From an uncultured Acidimicrobiaceae bacterium (GTDB taxonomy: Bacteria; Actinomycetota; Acidimicrobiia; Acidimicrobiales; Ilumatobacteraceae): a stretch of DNA of 15,913 nt. Below the pieces are notes generated by a model that saw only the letters and a list, made by a program, of their open reading frames with translations, did no database searches and was not told where the DNA came from. Of this stretch, positions 1 through 6,783 are shown in pieces. The position numbers were made by a program, and so were the translations under genes. The stretch's first letter is position 1, and the number at the start of each line of letters is the position of its first letter. The stretch lies in NCBI GenBank assembly GCA_903904615.1, contig CAIVDG010000225.1, positions 1 to 15,913 on the forward strand, given 5' to 3'.

Positions 1-221
1 CCGCCTAGGTCTTGACTGAGTCGCAAGACGGCCAATGCGAGAAACACCATGGCAAGTCCGAGACACACTGCAGCCAAAGTTCCGACCGCAACCCATCGGG
101 CGGCGCCCTTCAACGGCTCAATTGTCTCTTGGCGCGCATAGGCCTTCACGGAGTCGACAATGTCGGTTACTTGGTCGCTCGGAGTTGGCCGGCGGCGGAA
201 GCGGGAGGTGGTCTCTGCCAT
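1..221 (-). CDS. Putative phage-holin-family (DUF1469/holin-X-like) membrane protein, partial
   Basis: Only the first 73 codons are present and the gene runs off the left edge. ATG at 221 opens a frame with no stop. The N-terminus is basic (SRFRRRP), followed by an amphipathic stretch ending in ARQETIEPLKGAARW and then a hydrophobic helix at about residues 47-66 (VAVGTLAAVCLGLAMVFLAL). This matches the start of the small actinobacterial proteins annotated as phage holin family or DUF1469, which sit in the inner membrane and usually have two to four membrane helices. Their function is unknown and the holin label should not be read as lysis activity. The gene lies 45 nt downstream of the Lon-domain gene on the same strand. 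A TAGAAT hexamer lies 9 nt before the start, so it may have its own promoter. The family call rests on remembered sequence character, not a search. Confidence 0.6.
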   Translation of the reverse strand, partial: MAETTSRFRRRPTPSDQVTDIVDSVKAYARQETIEPLKGAARWVAVGTLAAVCLGLAMVFLALAVLRLSQDLG

Positions 222-230
222 GGACCGAGA

Positions 231-236
231 ATTCTA
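231..236 (-). promoter_or_regulatory. Candidate -10 box (TAGAAT) of the holin-family gene
   Basis: TAGAAT on the minus strand ends 9 nt before the ATG at 221. It fits the TAnnnT form seen before other starts here, but the spacing is 3 nt longer, so the transcript would have a leader of only a few bases. No -35 box is recognisable. Confidence 0.35.
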
Positions 237-252
237 CGGCTGTTAGGCAGTG

Positions 253-261
253 TTATCCACA
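253..261 (+). promoter_or_regulatory. Perfect DnaA-box 9-mer (TTATCCACA)
   Basis: The 9-mer matches the strong DnaA-box consensus TTATnCACA exactly. It lies in the 45-nt gap between the Lon-domain gene and the holin-family gene, about 17 bases upstream of the candidate -10 box, where a -35 element would be. It could let DnaA act on that promoter or titrate DnaA. A single box without an AT-rich element is not an origin. The match is certain; the function is inferred. Confidence 0.35.
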
Positions 262-266
262 GGTAT

Positions 267-914
267 CTATTGGCCGAAGCGAAAAGTAATGATTTCCTGC
301 AGATGAGTGACTTCATCCAGCAGGCGAACCGCACGCTGTCTCAACGACATCTCCGACAGAATCTCGTATCTCGCCAATGGACCACTTGGGAGCAAACGCA
401 CCAAGGTCCATAGTAAAGCCCCAATTTCTTCGTTGCGGACCCCTTGAATAAGCCCAGACACTCCCCCAGGTACTTTGGGTCGAGAGATGTTGTGTACATC
501 CATTAAGGCGAACAGACGGTCAATATCGGATGACAGATTTGGAAGCAATGCCCGAACAGCCGAGACCTCGTCTTCTGGCAGTACTTCGTCGCGGTGCAGT
601 GTGAACTCAACGCGTGGATAGGAATCATCATTGTTCCACCTAGTGACGGTCACTGCCTGTTCCGCATGGGCGTACACCATGATTCCGAAATCGGCAGGCT
701 CTACATGATCAACGTGCACCAATACACCAGTGTCGAAGCGTTGATCATGGCCTCCTACTTCAGATCCCGCTGAGATGAGAACTGACACGAAAGTGTTGTC
801 ACTTTGTAATACTCGTTCCATCATCGATAAATATCGATCTTCAAAAACACGCAAGATAACGGCATCACCGGGAACGTATGCCGCACCGACGGGAAACGCC
901 GGAGTAAGAGTCAC
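267..914 (-). CDS. Stand-alone Lon-protease N-terminal (LON substrate-binding) domain protein
   Basis: The protein of 215 aa opens with the hallmark of the LON substrate-binding domain (PF02190): TPAFPVGAAYVPGDAVILRVFEDRY, read as beta strand, proline-glycine turn and Phe-Glu-x-Arg-Tyr, with GVLVHVDHVEPADFG further on. There is no AAA+ ATPase and no Ser-Lys protease domain, so it is not Lon itself. The last ~80 residues are helical, as in other single-domain members of about 200-220 aa. The role of such proteins is unclear; peptide or unfolded-protein binding is assumed from the domain. I chose the GTG at 914 because it overlaps the dacB stop as GTGA, a typical coupled start, and leaves the conserved LTPAFPVG at the N-terminus. 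A longer reading from the ATG at 980 would add 22 residues inside dacB and looks spurious. It is the next gene after dacB in the same transcript direction. Confidence 0.78.
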   Translation of the reverse strand: MTLTPAFPVGAAYVPGDAVILRVFEDRYLSMMERVLQSDNTFVSVLISAGSEVGGHDQRFDTGVLVHVDHVEPADFGIMVYAHAEQAVTVTRWNNDDSYPRVEFTLHRDEVLPEDEVSAVRALLPNLSSDIDRLFALMDVHNISRPKVPGGVSGLIQGVRNEEIGALLWTLVRLLPSGPLARYEILSEMSLRQRAVRLLDEVTHLQEIITFRFGQ

Positions 915-2305
915 GGCGCTAATTGCTCGGGAGTTGGCAATGCGCGCGCCTTGTTGAGTGCAGATCCCAGTGAATTCCAAATCGGGCGATACGAACCCTG
1001 ATTGTCAACTCCACTCGCGTTCATGAGCAACGCAAAGCGAACTGGCGAGTTGCCTTCCAACGGCAAGTACCCCACCAGTGCTTTCACGCCAGACAATGTT
1101 CCGGTCTTTCCTACTAGACGATTCTTGACAGGCGAATCATCAAACACAGAACGAAGTGTTCCTGTTTGTCCGGCTACGGGCAGGACCTGCGGAAGAGATT
1201 GTTCGTTCATCTGCAGTAAAGACATGAAGTTGGCACAACTCACACGATTGGTGGATGACAGGCCAGAACCATCGGCGACAGTGGCAGTCGTAGGAAGTTT
1301 CCACTTGATGACGAACTCCTGCACCACAGAGATACCCGCGGCTGTGGTTCCTTGCTTGCGCTGTGCAAATCCAATTTCCTTTAGCAACAACTCAGCTGTG
1401 TTGTTGTCGCTGTTGACCAACATTTCTTGAACAATCTTGGACAGAGGTGCAGAAGTTACGGATGCCACTTTCTCGGATGACGACGGAACAACGGTCTCGT
1501 ATCGCGCATCCGCAGCGACCGAGATGCCTCGAGCACCAAGGAGAGATCTGAGTTCAATAGCCGCAGCTATCGCTGGGTTGTCGAGTTTCATGGGTTGACC
1601 AACGACTGCTCCATCGTTCACTACGAGTGCGCCAAGCGGGCCCGCCTCAACAACGTTGAACTCTGCGGGCCACGCATCAAGAAAACGAACTGCGTCGTAT
1701 CGCGCATCGACGCCGACAATTGACCCTGAAACAGAGCGAATGCCAGCAGCAACAATCGAGTCCGCTAAAGCCTCCAGCGATGTTTCGTTGAAGGTTGGAT
1801 ACTTCTCGGTCGCTATGTATTCCTTGCGAACCAAGAGAGGATCGCCTCCGCCAACGAAGTAGAGGTCTTGGACACTTCCTGTGTTGACATTTCCTGTTGC
1901 AAAGATTGCGGTTTCGAATGTGTGTTGTGCGCCCAGCACTTCAAGTGCCACCGCAGCAGTGAGAACCTTTTGCGCAGATGCAGGAATGAAACTGTCGGTT
2001 GCTCGTACCGATGCTTGTTGTTCCCCCAGCCACTCCACGGTTAAGCAGGATCCGTTCGGAAGCTGAGACACAACGTTGTTGAGTGCTCGCCGGAGTGAAC
2101 CCGAGCGCGACATGGTGGACAGCGTGGTTGGAGCCCTGCGCACGGAGAGCACCTTCACGTTCGCAGGTGTGGGAAGGGTTTGTGCATTGAGTGGCACCAC
2201 TTGTTCGGCAATTGCGTTAGTGACGAAGTAGCCAGCCGCAAGAACAACTGCGCCAACCACCCCGACAATTGACACAAAGCGAACTGGGTCCTTTGCCCTG
2301 CGCAC
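911..2305 (-). CDS. dacB: D-alanyl-D-alanine carboxypeptidase/endopeptidase (PBP4-type, peptidase S13)
   Basis: This penicillin-binding protein trims the terminal D-Ala from peptidoglycan stem peptides or cuts cross-links outside the membrane. All three active-site motifs of the family are visible: SAQK (Ser-x-x-Lys, about residue 110 of 464), SDN (about 299) and KTG (about 400) in VGKTGTLSG. The strand motif YFVGGGDPLL, typical of PBP4 enzymes, precedes the inserted domains. An N-terminal hydrophobic helix (residues ~10-28, VSIVGVVGAVVLAAGYF) acts as signal peptide or anchor. The start is uncertain. GTG at 2305 lies 7 nt after the upstream stop, with a weak AGAGA about 10 nt before it. GTG at 2329 would overlap the acyl-CoA synthetase by 17 bp and add 8 residues. 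A still longer frame to 2455 lies wholly inside the upstream gene and is unlikely. The gene ends in a GTGA overlap with the Lon-domain gene. Confidence 0.9.
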   Translation of the reverse strand: MRRAKDPVRFVSIVGVVGAVVLAAGYFVTNAIAEQVVPLNAQTLPTPANVKVLSVRRAPTTLSTMSRSGSLRRALNNVVSQLPNGSCLTVEWLGEQQASVRATDSFIPASAQKVLTAAVALEVLGAQHTFETAIFATGNVNTGSVQDLYFVGGGDPLLVRKEYIATEKYPTFNETSLEALADSIVAAGIRSVSGSIVGVDARYDAVRFLDAWPAEFNVVEAGPLGALVVNDGAVVGQPMKLDNPAIAAAIELRSLLGARGISVAADARYETVVPSSSEKVASVTSAPLSKIVQEMLVNSDNNTAELLLKEIGFAQRKQGTTAAGISVVQEFVIKWKLPTTATVADGSGLSSTNRVSCANFMSLLQMNEQSLPQVLPVAGQTGTLRSVFDDSPVKNRLVGKTGTLSGVKALVGYLPLEGNSPVRFALLMNASGVDNQGSYRPIWNSLGSALNKARALPTPEQLAP

Positions 2306-2312
2306 CCGAGTT

Positions 2313-4469
2313 CTATCTCTTTGCGACACCTGTATGTACCGCGTATCTGTAGAGATGGCCGAGTGCGACAACAGCACGGTTACCGCTTGCATAGCAAAGT
2401 CGGCCCGACTCACGAACCGTAGACACACCTGGATTGTTTGGATCTGCAACAGCAAGTTCTGTTGCCACCAGAATTGGTTTTCCGGTTTTCACAGAAAGAT
2501 CGTGGGCCGCTTGAGCGAAACGTGCGTCTTGGCGTTCGTGGTATTCCACAATTCGTTCAAGGCCATGACCTGGATGAAAGTGTCCTTCACGCATGAGCCG
2601 TGCTTGATTGGCCTGAATACCAAGACCCAGGTACACCACTGCATCAACATCGGGATGTGTTGCAATCATCTCCATTACCTCGGGGATGGTGTCACGGGTC
2701 TCGCCTCCAGCGCAATCGACGGGATTGTTGCGACTCCAGCGTGGTGGAAGCTTGGTGTCAATCTGCGATTTCAAATCATCGGGTAGTTGCATCAATTGCA
2801 ATGATCCATCTTGTGCAATTGCATCGCTTGTCACTACTCCCCAGCCACCTGCTGTCGTCAAGATGACTACATTCGGACCCTTTGGAAGGGGCTGTGTTGC
2901 AAATGTTGCTGCTGCTTCAAAGGCCTCTTCCACGGTTGCTGCACGAGAAATTCCACCCGCTTTGCATGCACCATCGAAGATGGCATCATTGGCGGCTAAT
3001 GCACCGGTGTGGCTAGCTGCTGCTCGCGCACCTTTGTCAGTAGCTCCACCCTTCACCACCACAACGGGTTTTGTACGCGCAGCTGTTGTGAGGCGCGACA
3101 TCAGTCCAGCACCGTCGCTGATTCCTTCGACATACGCAAGGGAAACTTTTGTTGCGGAATCTGTGCTGTACCACTCGATGAGATCAGCGACTCCAAGAGC
3201 AGCTGCGTTACCTGCCGACACAGCACGACTGATTCCCACACCGGTTTGTCGCGCATAGTTCATAAAACTAGAGACAAAGTTTCCACTTTGACTAGCGACA
3301 CCAATGGCACCAGCAGGTGGGTACGGCGCAACAATCTGCGCGCACAAATGAGCAGGAGTTGACACCACACCCTGACCATTGGGTCCTGCCAGCAGAATTC
3401 CAAGTTCGTCTGCCAAAGCGATGAGCTCGTCTTCCAGTACTCGACCTTCCTCCCCTGCCTCGCCGTATCCGGCCGATGTGAGGAACGCGGCCTTAATTCC
3501 CTTCTTTGCGCATGCGCGCAATAAATCGGGGTTCGCTGAAGCGGGTGTACATACGAACACCAGGTCAATTGCGTTGTCTGGCAATTCTGCGATGTCTGCG
3601 ACGGTGCGAACTCCCAGCACTTCTTCACCCTGAAGATTTGTTCCGAAGACTCCACCTGCATAGCCGCTCGCCAAGATGTTGTGAAGGGACACAAAACCAA
3701 ATTTGCCCGGGTGTGTAGACGCCCCAGTGACAAGAACTCCCTTTGGTTCAAACAGCGCCATGAACTGATCGTTGCTGTATGCAGCGCGCTTCTTCTCAAC
3801 CGGCGTTGGACGCTCTCCAAGTTCGACGAGTGCGTCAACAGCCACGACATGACCGTCGGGTTTCACAATCAATGGGTTGATATCGACGGAAACAATGTCT
3901 GTTCTATCCATTGCCACCTGAGAAAGACCGACCAAGCACTTCACTACTTCATCGGCGTTGACTGCGGCTTCTCCACGGAACTCTTCCAGCAGACCTTGGG
4001 TACGCAGCGACGACAACATGGACCTCGCCATGTCCTCGGTAATTGGCGCTGGGCGGAAGGCAACGTCTTTCAGAACTTCGGCCATAATGCCGCCCACTCC
4101 CAACATGACCGTTGGCCCGAATTGTTGGTCAACCAAAAGACCTGCAATAAGTTCGCGTGATCCGGACACCATGGGGGCCACAAGAACGTGTACTTCGCCG
4201 TCCTCTGGTCTGGCTGCGTTCAACAACTCGGACGCTGCGGCATGTACAGCCTCTGCGCTTGCCAGACGAAGTTTTACTAAGCCGCGTTCAGTCTTGTGAG
4301 CAATGGAGTCACCACCGAGTTTGGCTACAACGGGATATCCAATTTCATTGGCGGCTGCGACTGCATTGTCGGCCGTGCTGACCTTTCTCTCGGGAGCAAA
4401 CGGAACTCCGTATGCAGACAGCAGTTCCTTCGAGTCAGATTCGGAGAGGGTTCGAGAAGATGTGGACAC
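2313..4469 (-). CDS. ADP-forming acyl-CoA synthetase (acetate--CoA ligase family), fused beta-alpha subunits
   Basis: This 718-aa enzyme interconverts acyl-CoA + ADP + Pi and free acid + ATP + CoA. Residues ~1-225 form the ATP-grasp half, with YPVVAKLGGDSIAHKTERG near residues 45-63 and SVDINPL at 194-200. A CoA-binding Rossmann domain follows (~240-330, GVLVTGASTHPGKFG). The succinyl-CoA-ligase-like domain carries RAAASHTGALA, whose His487 matches the phosphohistidine of this family. His58 in HKTE matches the second phosphohistidine seen in ADP-forming acetyl-CoA synthetases. The beta-before-alpha order makes it a single-chain form, with no sign of truncation. The acyl substrate cannot be told from sequence; acetate, propionate, branched or aromatic acids are all used by relatives. 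GTG at 4469 is the first possible start because an in-frame stop lies just upstream. It sits 41 nt after the hydrolase gene. Confidence 0.88.
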   Translation of the reverse strand: MSTSSRTLSESDSKELLSAYGVPFAPERKVSTADNAVAAANEIGYPVVAKLGGDSIAHKTERGLVKLRLASAEAVHAAASELLNAARPEDGEVHVLVAPMVSGSRELIAGLLVDQQFGPTVMLGVGGIMAEVLKDVAFRPAPITEDMARSMLSSLRTQGLLEEFRGEAAVNADEVVKCLVGLSQVAMDRTDIVSVDINPLIVKPDGHVVAVDALVELGERPTPVEKKRAAYSNDQFMALFEPKGVLVTGASTHPGKFGFVSLHNILASGYAGGVFGTNLQGEEVLGVRTVADIAELPDNAIDLVFVCTPASANPDLLRACAKKGIKAAFLTSAGYGEAGEEGRVLEDELIALADELGILLAGPNGQGVVSTPAHLCAQIVAPYPPAGAIGVASQSGNFVSSFMNYARQTGVGISRAVSAGNAAALGVADLIEWYSTDSATKVSLAYVEGISDGAGLMSRLTTAARTKPVVVVKGGATDKGARAAASHTGALAANDAIFDGACKAGGISRAATVEEAFEAAATFATQPLPKGPNVVILTTAGGWGVVTSDAIAQDGSLQLMQLPDDLKSQIDTKLPPRWSRNNPVDCAGGETRDTIPEVMEMIATHPDVDAVVYLGLGIQANQARLMREGHFHPGHGLERIVEYHERQDARFAQAAHDLSVKTGKPILVATELAVADPNNPGVSTVRESGRLCYASGNRAVVALGHLYRYAVHTGVAKR

Positions 4470-4477
4470 GGCTCTAT

Positions 4478-4483
4478 ACGGTA
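4478..4483 (-). promoter_or_regulatory. Possible -10 box (TACCGT) of the acyl-CoA synthetase gene
   Basis: TACCGT on the minus strand ends 8 nt before the GTG at 4469, inside the 41-nt gap after the hydrolase gene. It fits TAnnnT but not the 6-nt spacing seen at five other genes here. It may give a short-leader transcript, or be chance. Confidence 0.25.
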
Positions 4484-4510
4484 CTCATTTCGAGCACACC
4501 ACGCCGACTG

Positions 4511-5284
4511 CTATGCCGTATGGCGAATGATGTTCTCTGCGATGTCTCCTGGAAGCTCACCAATGACAAGGTGTCCAGCAGGCAATTCAACCAGTTGAGC
4601 GCCACGCACAACCGAAGCAATGTGACGAGATTTACTGATGTCTACCCACCTGTCGTCTCGACCGCCAAGCACCAAACATGGACACGATATTGCAGAAAGA
4701 TCTGCCTCGATATCTACGCGCACATCCAATTCAAGATGAGCATCTGATCCAGGTTGTACTGCCGATGCAGCCATCGCAGCTACGCCGTCCACCATTGGCT
4801 CCAACATCGCGATGGTGTCCACCGTGTACCCATCTGCGATTGCGTATCTCATGAACAGGTCGGGACCAATTGCAATGAGCCGTCGCCACAGATCGAATGT
4901 GACTCGCATACGAGCATCACTCTGAGACCAACCACACAATGACGTGACTGTGAGAACTGAAGACGCATGACGTGCAGCTGTCTTCAAGGCTGCAACGGCA
5001 CCAAGTGAATAACCAACAACGTGAAACTGTGCAAACCCCAGATGGTTCATGAGAGCGACTGCATCATCTACCGTCACATCAAGATCTATTGCGCCATCGG
5101 GCATGTCCGATTCACCGGAACCAGGAAACTCAAACACAACCCACGTACGCGGTTCTGAACATGTTGCTTTCACCTGGTCCCACGCGTTGGCCGCTTGGGT
5201 TGTGCCGTGAAAAGCGAGAAGCGGTGCTCCTGTGCCTTCAAGTGAATAGCCGATACGTCGACCGTTGTTTTCAAAAATCGCCAT
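4511..5284 (-). CDS. Alpha/beta hydrolase fold protein
   Basis: This 257-aa single-domain hydrolase has the usual elements: the oxyanion turn HGTT (residues 26-29), the nucleophile elbow GYSLGA with Ser93, an acid in GGRDDRW (Asp210 or Asp211) and the catalytic His238 in PAGHLV. FEFPGSGES at 51-59 matches the typical D-x-R/P-G-x-G-x-S strand-loop with Phe or Glu in the first position. The lid (about 125-190) carries little that predicts a substrate, so esterase, thioesterase, lactonase or C-C hydrolase all remain open. There is no signal peptide, so it is cytoplasmic. ATG at 5284 was preferred over an upstream TTG at 5302 because it starts the fold properly (MAIFENNGRRIGY) and has a TACGGT box exactly 6 nt before it. 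It lies 34 nt behind the TetR gene and ahead of the acyl-CoA synthetase, which suggests acyl-ester or acyl-CoA metabolism. Confidence 0.85.
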   Translation of the reverse strand: MAIFENNGRRIGYSLEGTGAPLLAFHGTTQAANAWDQVKATCSEPRTWVVFEFPGSGESDMPDGAIDLDVTVDDAVALMNHLGFAQFHVVGYSLGAVAALKTAARHASSVLTVTSLCGWSQSDARMRVTFDLWRRLIAIGPDLFMRYAIADGYTVDTIAMLEPMVDGVAAMAASAVQPGSDAHLELDVRVDIEADLSAISCPCLVLGGRDDRWVDISKSRHIASVVRGAQLVELPAGHLVIGELPGDIAENIIRHTA

Positions 5285-5290
5285 GGAAGA

Positions 5291-5296
5291 ACCGTA
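5291..5296 (-). promoter_or_regulatory. Leaderless-type -10 box (TACGGT) of the hydrolase gene
   Basis: TACGGT on the minus strand is followed by exactly 6 nt and then the ATG at 5284, so transcription would begin at or next to the A of the start codon. No Shine-Dalgarno sequence is present. The box lies in the 34-nt gap after the TetR gene, so the hydrolase may be expressed independently of it. No convincing -35 is seen. Confidence 0.5.
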
Positions 5297-5318
5297 GACC
5301 AAGAACTGGTGGGACTGT

Positions 5319-5939
5319 TTACTTCAGCAACGCGGCTTTGAAGAATGAGATGACATGTTCACGATGTCGCTCAACGTTCGCACGGGTCATTGCGTTGTCG
5401 TCGAAGAGTCCATCAATGAATGGAGCATCTGAGAAATAGCTGAGAATTGCGCCATAGCCCGTAATAAGTAAGTGGCGTGAATCGTGTTGATGGAAAACGC
5501 CTGCATCCATTTGAGCGTCGAGGTAAGCGGCAGCACCGTCGAAGAGCGGGCGCAATACTCCCGAGAGATCAATTCCCAAGTGAACCCCACCGTCAAGCGC
5601 TTCTCGACGCATGATTCGTACATAATCAGGCGTGTCTGCGAACAGGTCGAGTCCTGCACGCAGAACCAGCTCGGCTTTGTCCCAACCATACGCCGGTGTG
5701 GCTATCGCGAACTCCAGGCGTTCGAGCCATTCTGAGAGCAGTCGTTCAAAGACATCGCCATACAAGGCTTCTTTACTGGGAAAATGATGAAGCAGACTTG
5801 GTCTGCGAATACCGACTCCGGCAGCAATGTCGTTTAGAGACGTTCCCTCGTATCCCCGCTCAGCAAAACAGCGCAGCGCTTCATCCAAGATTTGGTCGCG
5901 CGTGGAACGAGCCAGATCGGGAGAAACATCGTCGGTCAC
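5319..5939 (-). CDS. TetR/AcrR-family transcriptional repressor
   Basis: This 206-aa regulator has the TetR helix-turn-helix at residues ~13-60: a helix RDQILDEALRCFAERGYEG, then TSLNDIAAGVGI and the recognition segment RRPSLLHHFPSKEALY. The remaining ~145 residues form the variable helical ligand-binding and dimer domain. It is transcribed away from the desaturase, and the 61-nt space between them holds a perfect 18-bp palindrome, so it most likely represses the desaturase and itself. By analogy with regulators beside fatty acid desaturases the ligand could be an acyl-CoA, but nothing in the sequence proves that. I chose GTG at 5939 because TAAGTT ends 7 nt upstream. A TTG at 5945 would add two residues but falls almost inside that box. 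The hydrolase follows 34 nt behind the stop. Confidence 0.9.
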   Translation of the reverse strand: MTDDVSPDLARSTRDQILDEALRCFAERGYEGTSLNDIAAGVGIRRPSLLHHFPSKEALYGDVFERLLSEWLERLEFAIATPAYGWDKAELVLRAGLDLFADTPDYVRIMRREALDGGVHLGIDLSGVLRPLFDGAAAYLDAQMDAGVFHQHDSRHLLITGYGAILSYFSDAPFIDGLFDDNAMTRANVERHREHVISFFKAALLK

Positions 5940-5946
5940 AGGCAAA

Positions 5947-5952
5947 AACTTA
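5947..5952 (-). promoter_or_regulatory. Near-leaderless -10 box (TAAGTT) of the TetR gene
   Basis: TAAGTT on the minus strand ends 7 nt before the GTG at 5939. The palindrome at 5966-5983 starts 13 nt upstream of it and so covers the expected spacer/-35 region. A repressor bound there would block this promoter, which implies autoregulation. Confidence 0.45.
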
Positions 5953-5965
5953 TCGCCGTTCCGTC

Positions 5966-5983
5966 CTACCTACTAGTAGGTAG
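5966..5983. promoter_or_regulatory. Perfect 18-bp palindromic operator (CTACCTACTAGTAGGTAG), probably for the adjacent TetR regulator
   Basis: Each 9-base half is the exact reverse complement of the other, and the symmetry stops at both flanks. It lies between divergent TetR and desaturase genes, 5 nt from the desaturase -10 box and 13 nt from the TetR -10 box. That covers the RNA-polymerase contact region of both promoters. Size, symmetry and place are those of a TetR-dimer operator. Assignment to this regulator is inference from position. Confidence 0.75.
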
Positions 5984-5988
5984 CGGGC

Positions 5989-5994
5989 TAAGGT
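5989..5994 (+). promoter_or_regulatory. Leaderless-type -10 box (TAAGGT) of the desaturase gene
   Basis: TAAGGT is followed by exactly 6 nt (GACCGT) and the ATG at 6001, placing the predicted transcript start at the start codon. The AAGGTG part could also be read as a weak ribosome binding site, but its 4-nt distance to the ATG is short. The operator palindrome ends 5 nt upstream. Confidence 0.55.
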
Positions 5995-6000
5995 GACCGT

Positions 6001-6774
6001 ATGAATACCTTTTGGACTTCATTGCTCACCGCCACTATCGCCGCTGCCATTGTCACAACACTGGCCAACACGGGCACCACGGTGTACTTGCACCGCGCGC
6101 TTAGTCATCGTGCTCTCACGGTCCATCCAGCGGTGGCATGGGTGTTTCGATTGGTCATTTGGTTGACAACCGGCATCAAGCCCAAGGAGTGGGTGGCGGT
6201 TCACCGCAAGCACCACGCATACACCGATGAAGAGGGCGACCCTCACTCACCTGTGCTGTTGGGTTGGTGGACAGTTCAGAAAATGAATGTCGCTCTCTAT
6301 CGCAAGGCTTTGTCCGACCCCTCTCTTATTTCGAAGTACGCACGCGATCTTCCCGATGACAAATGGGATCGTTGGTTCTTTGGGCACAACAAGACTGGTC
6401 TTGGTTTGGGAATCGCAATCTTGATGGTCACTCTCGGACCATGGACCGGACTACTTGCAGCATTCATTCATGCGAACGTGTATTTGGCTGGCAACGCAGC
6501 AGTCAATGCTCTCGGTCACCATTTTGGAAAGCGCCCGTACCCGAATGAAGCGACGAATCTTCAGTGGCTTGCGTTTTTCACCATGGGTGAAGGTCTGCAC
6601 AACAATCATCACGCTGCGCCCTCATCGCCACGTTTATCTCATCAGCGCGGACAAGTTGACTTTGGATGGTGGGTTATTCGAACCCTGAAAGCCACGCGCC
6701 TTGCCACTCTTCGCTTCAGCGATGTGCGTCTTACTCCGAGTGCTCAATCGGCAACAAGGCCTTCTTCGCAGTAG
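6001..6774 (+). CDS. Membrane fatty acid (acyl-CoA delta-9-type) desaturase
   Basis: This 257-aa integral membrane diiron enzyme would insert a cis double bond into saturated acyl chains using O2 and an electron donor. The histidine clusters of the family are complete: HRALSH (H31, H36), HRKHH (H68, H71, H72) and GEGLHNNHH (H200, H203, H204), plus the extra ligand motif NALGHH (169-173). Hydrophobic stretches at ~5-27, 43-58 and 133-157 give the usual membrane topology, with the histidines on the cytoplasmic face. There is no fused cytochrome b5 or reductase domain, so electrons come from an unlinked ferredoxin or rubredoxin system. The length suits the short bacterial forms. The divergent TetR gene and palindromic operator suggest repression that is lifted when unsaturated lipid is needed. 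nagA starts 9 nt after the stop but has its own box. The exact position of desaturation is not readable. Confidence 0.9.
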   Translation: MNTFWTSLLTATIAAAIVTTLANTGTTVYLHRALSHRALTVHPAVAWVFRLVIWLTTGIKPKEWVAVHRKHHAYTDEEGDPHSPVLLGWWTVQKMNVALYRKALSDPSLISKYARDLPDDKWDRWFFGHNKTGLGLGIAILMVTLGPWTGLLAAFIHANVYLAGNAAVNALGHHFGKRPYPNEATNLQWLAFFTMGEGLHNNHHAAPSSPRLSHQRGQVDFGWWVIRTLKATRLATLRFSDVRLTPSAQSATRPSSQ

Positions 6775-6777
6775 TTT
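6772..6777 (+). promoter_or_regulatory. Leaderless-type -10 box (TAGTTT) of nagA
   Basis: TAGTTT is followed by exactly 6 nt (CTTTCT) and the GTG at 6784. It overlaps the desaturase stop codon (TAG at 6772-6774), so nagA could be transcribed independently of the desaturase. No ribosome binding site precedes this GTG, which supports a leaderless start. Confidence 0.5.
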
Positions 6778-6783
6778 CTTTCT

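Noticed and set aside
12..413. 133-aa plus-strand open frame spanning the holin-family gene, the DnaA box and the end of the Lon-domain gene
   Set aside because: It runs antisense to two better-supported genes and its product has no recognisable domain and low-complexity composition.
911..980. Longer start (ATG at 980) for the Lon-domain protein
   Set aside because: It would add 22 residues encoded inside dacB that do not resemble the domain; the GTGA overlap start at 914 fits the family N-terminus.
2329..2455. Extended dacB start up to 2455
   Set aside because: The added residues lie wholly inside the acyl-CoA synthetase gene and would place ~50 residues before the signal segment.
2686..3850. 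Open frames of 190 aa (plus) and 196 aa (minus, other frame) inside the acyl-CoA synthetase gene
   Set aside because: They overlap a complete gene with all family motifs; the translations are shadows with no domain character.
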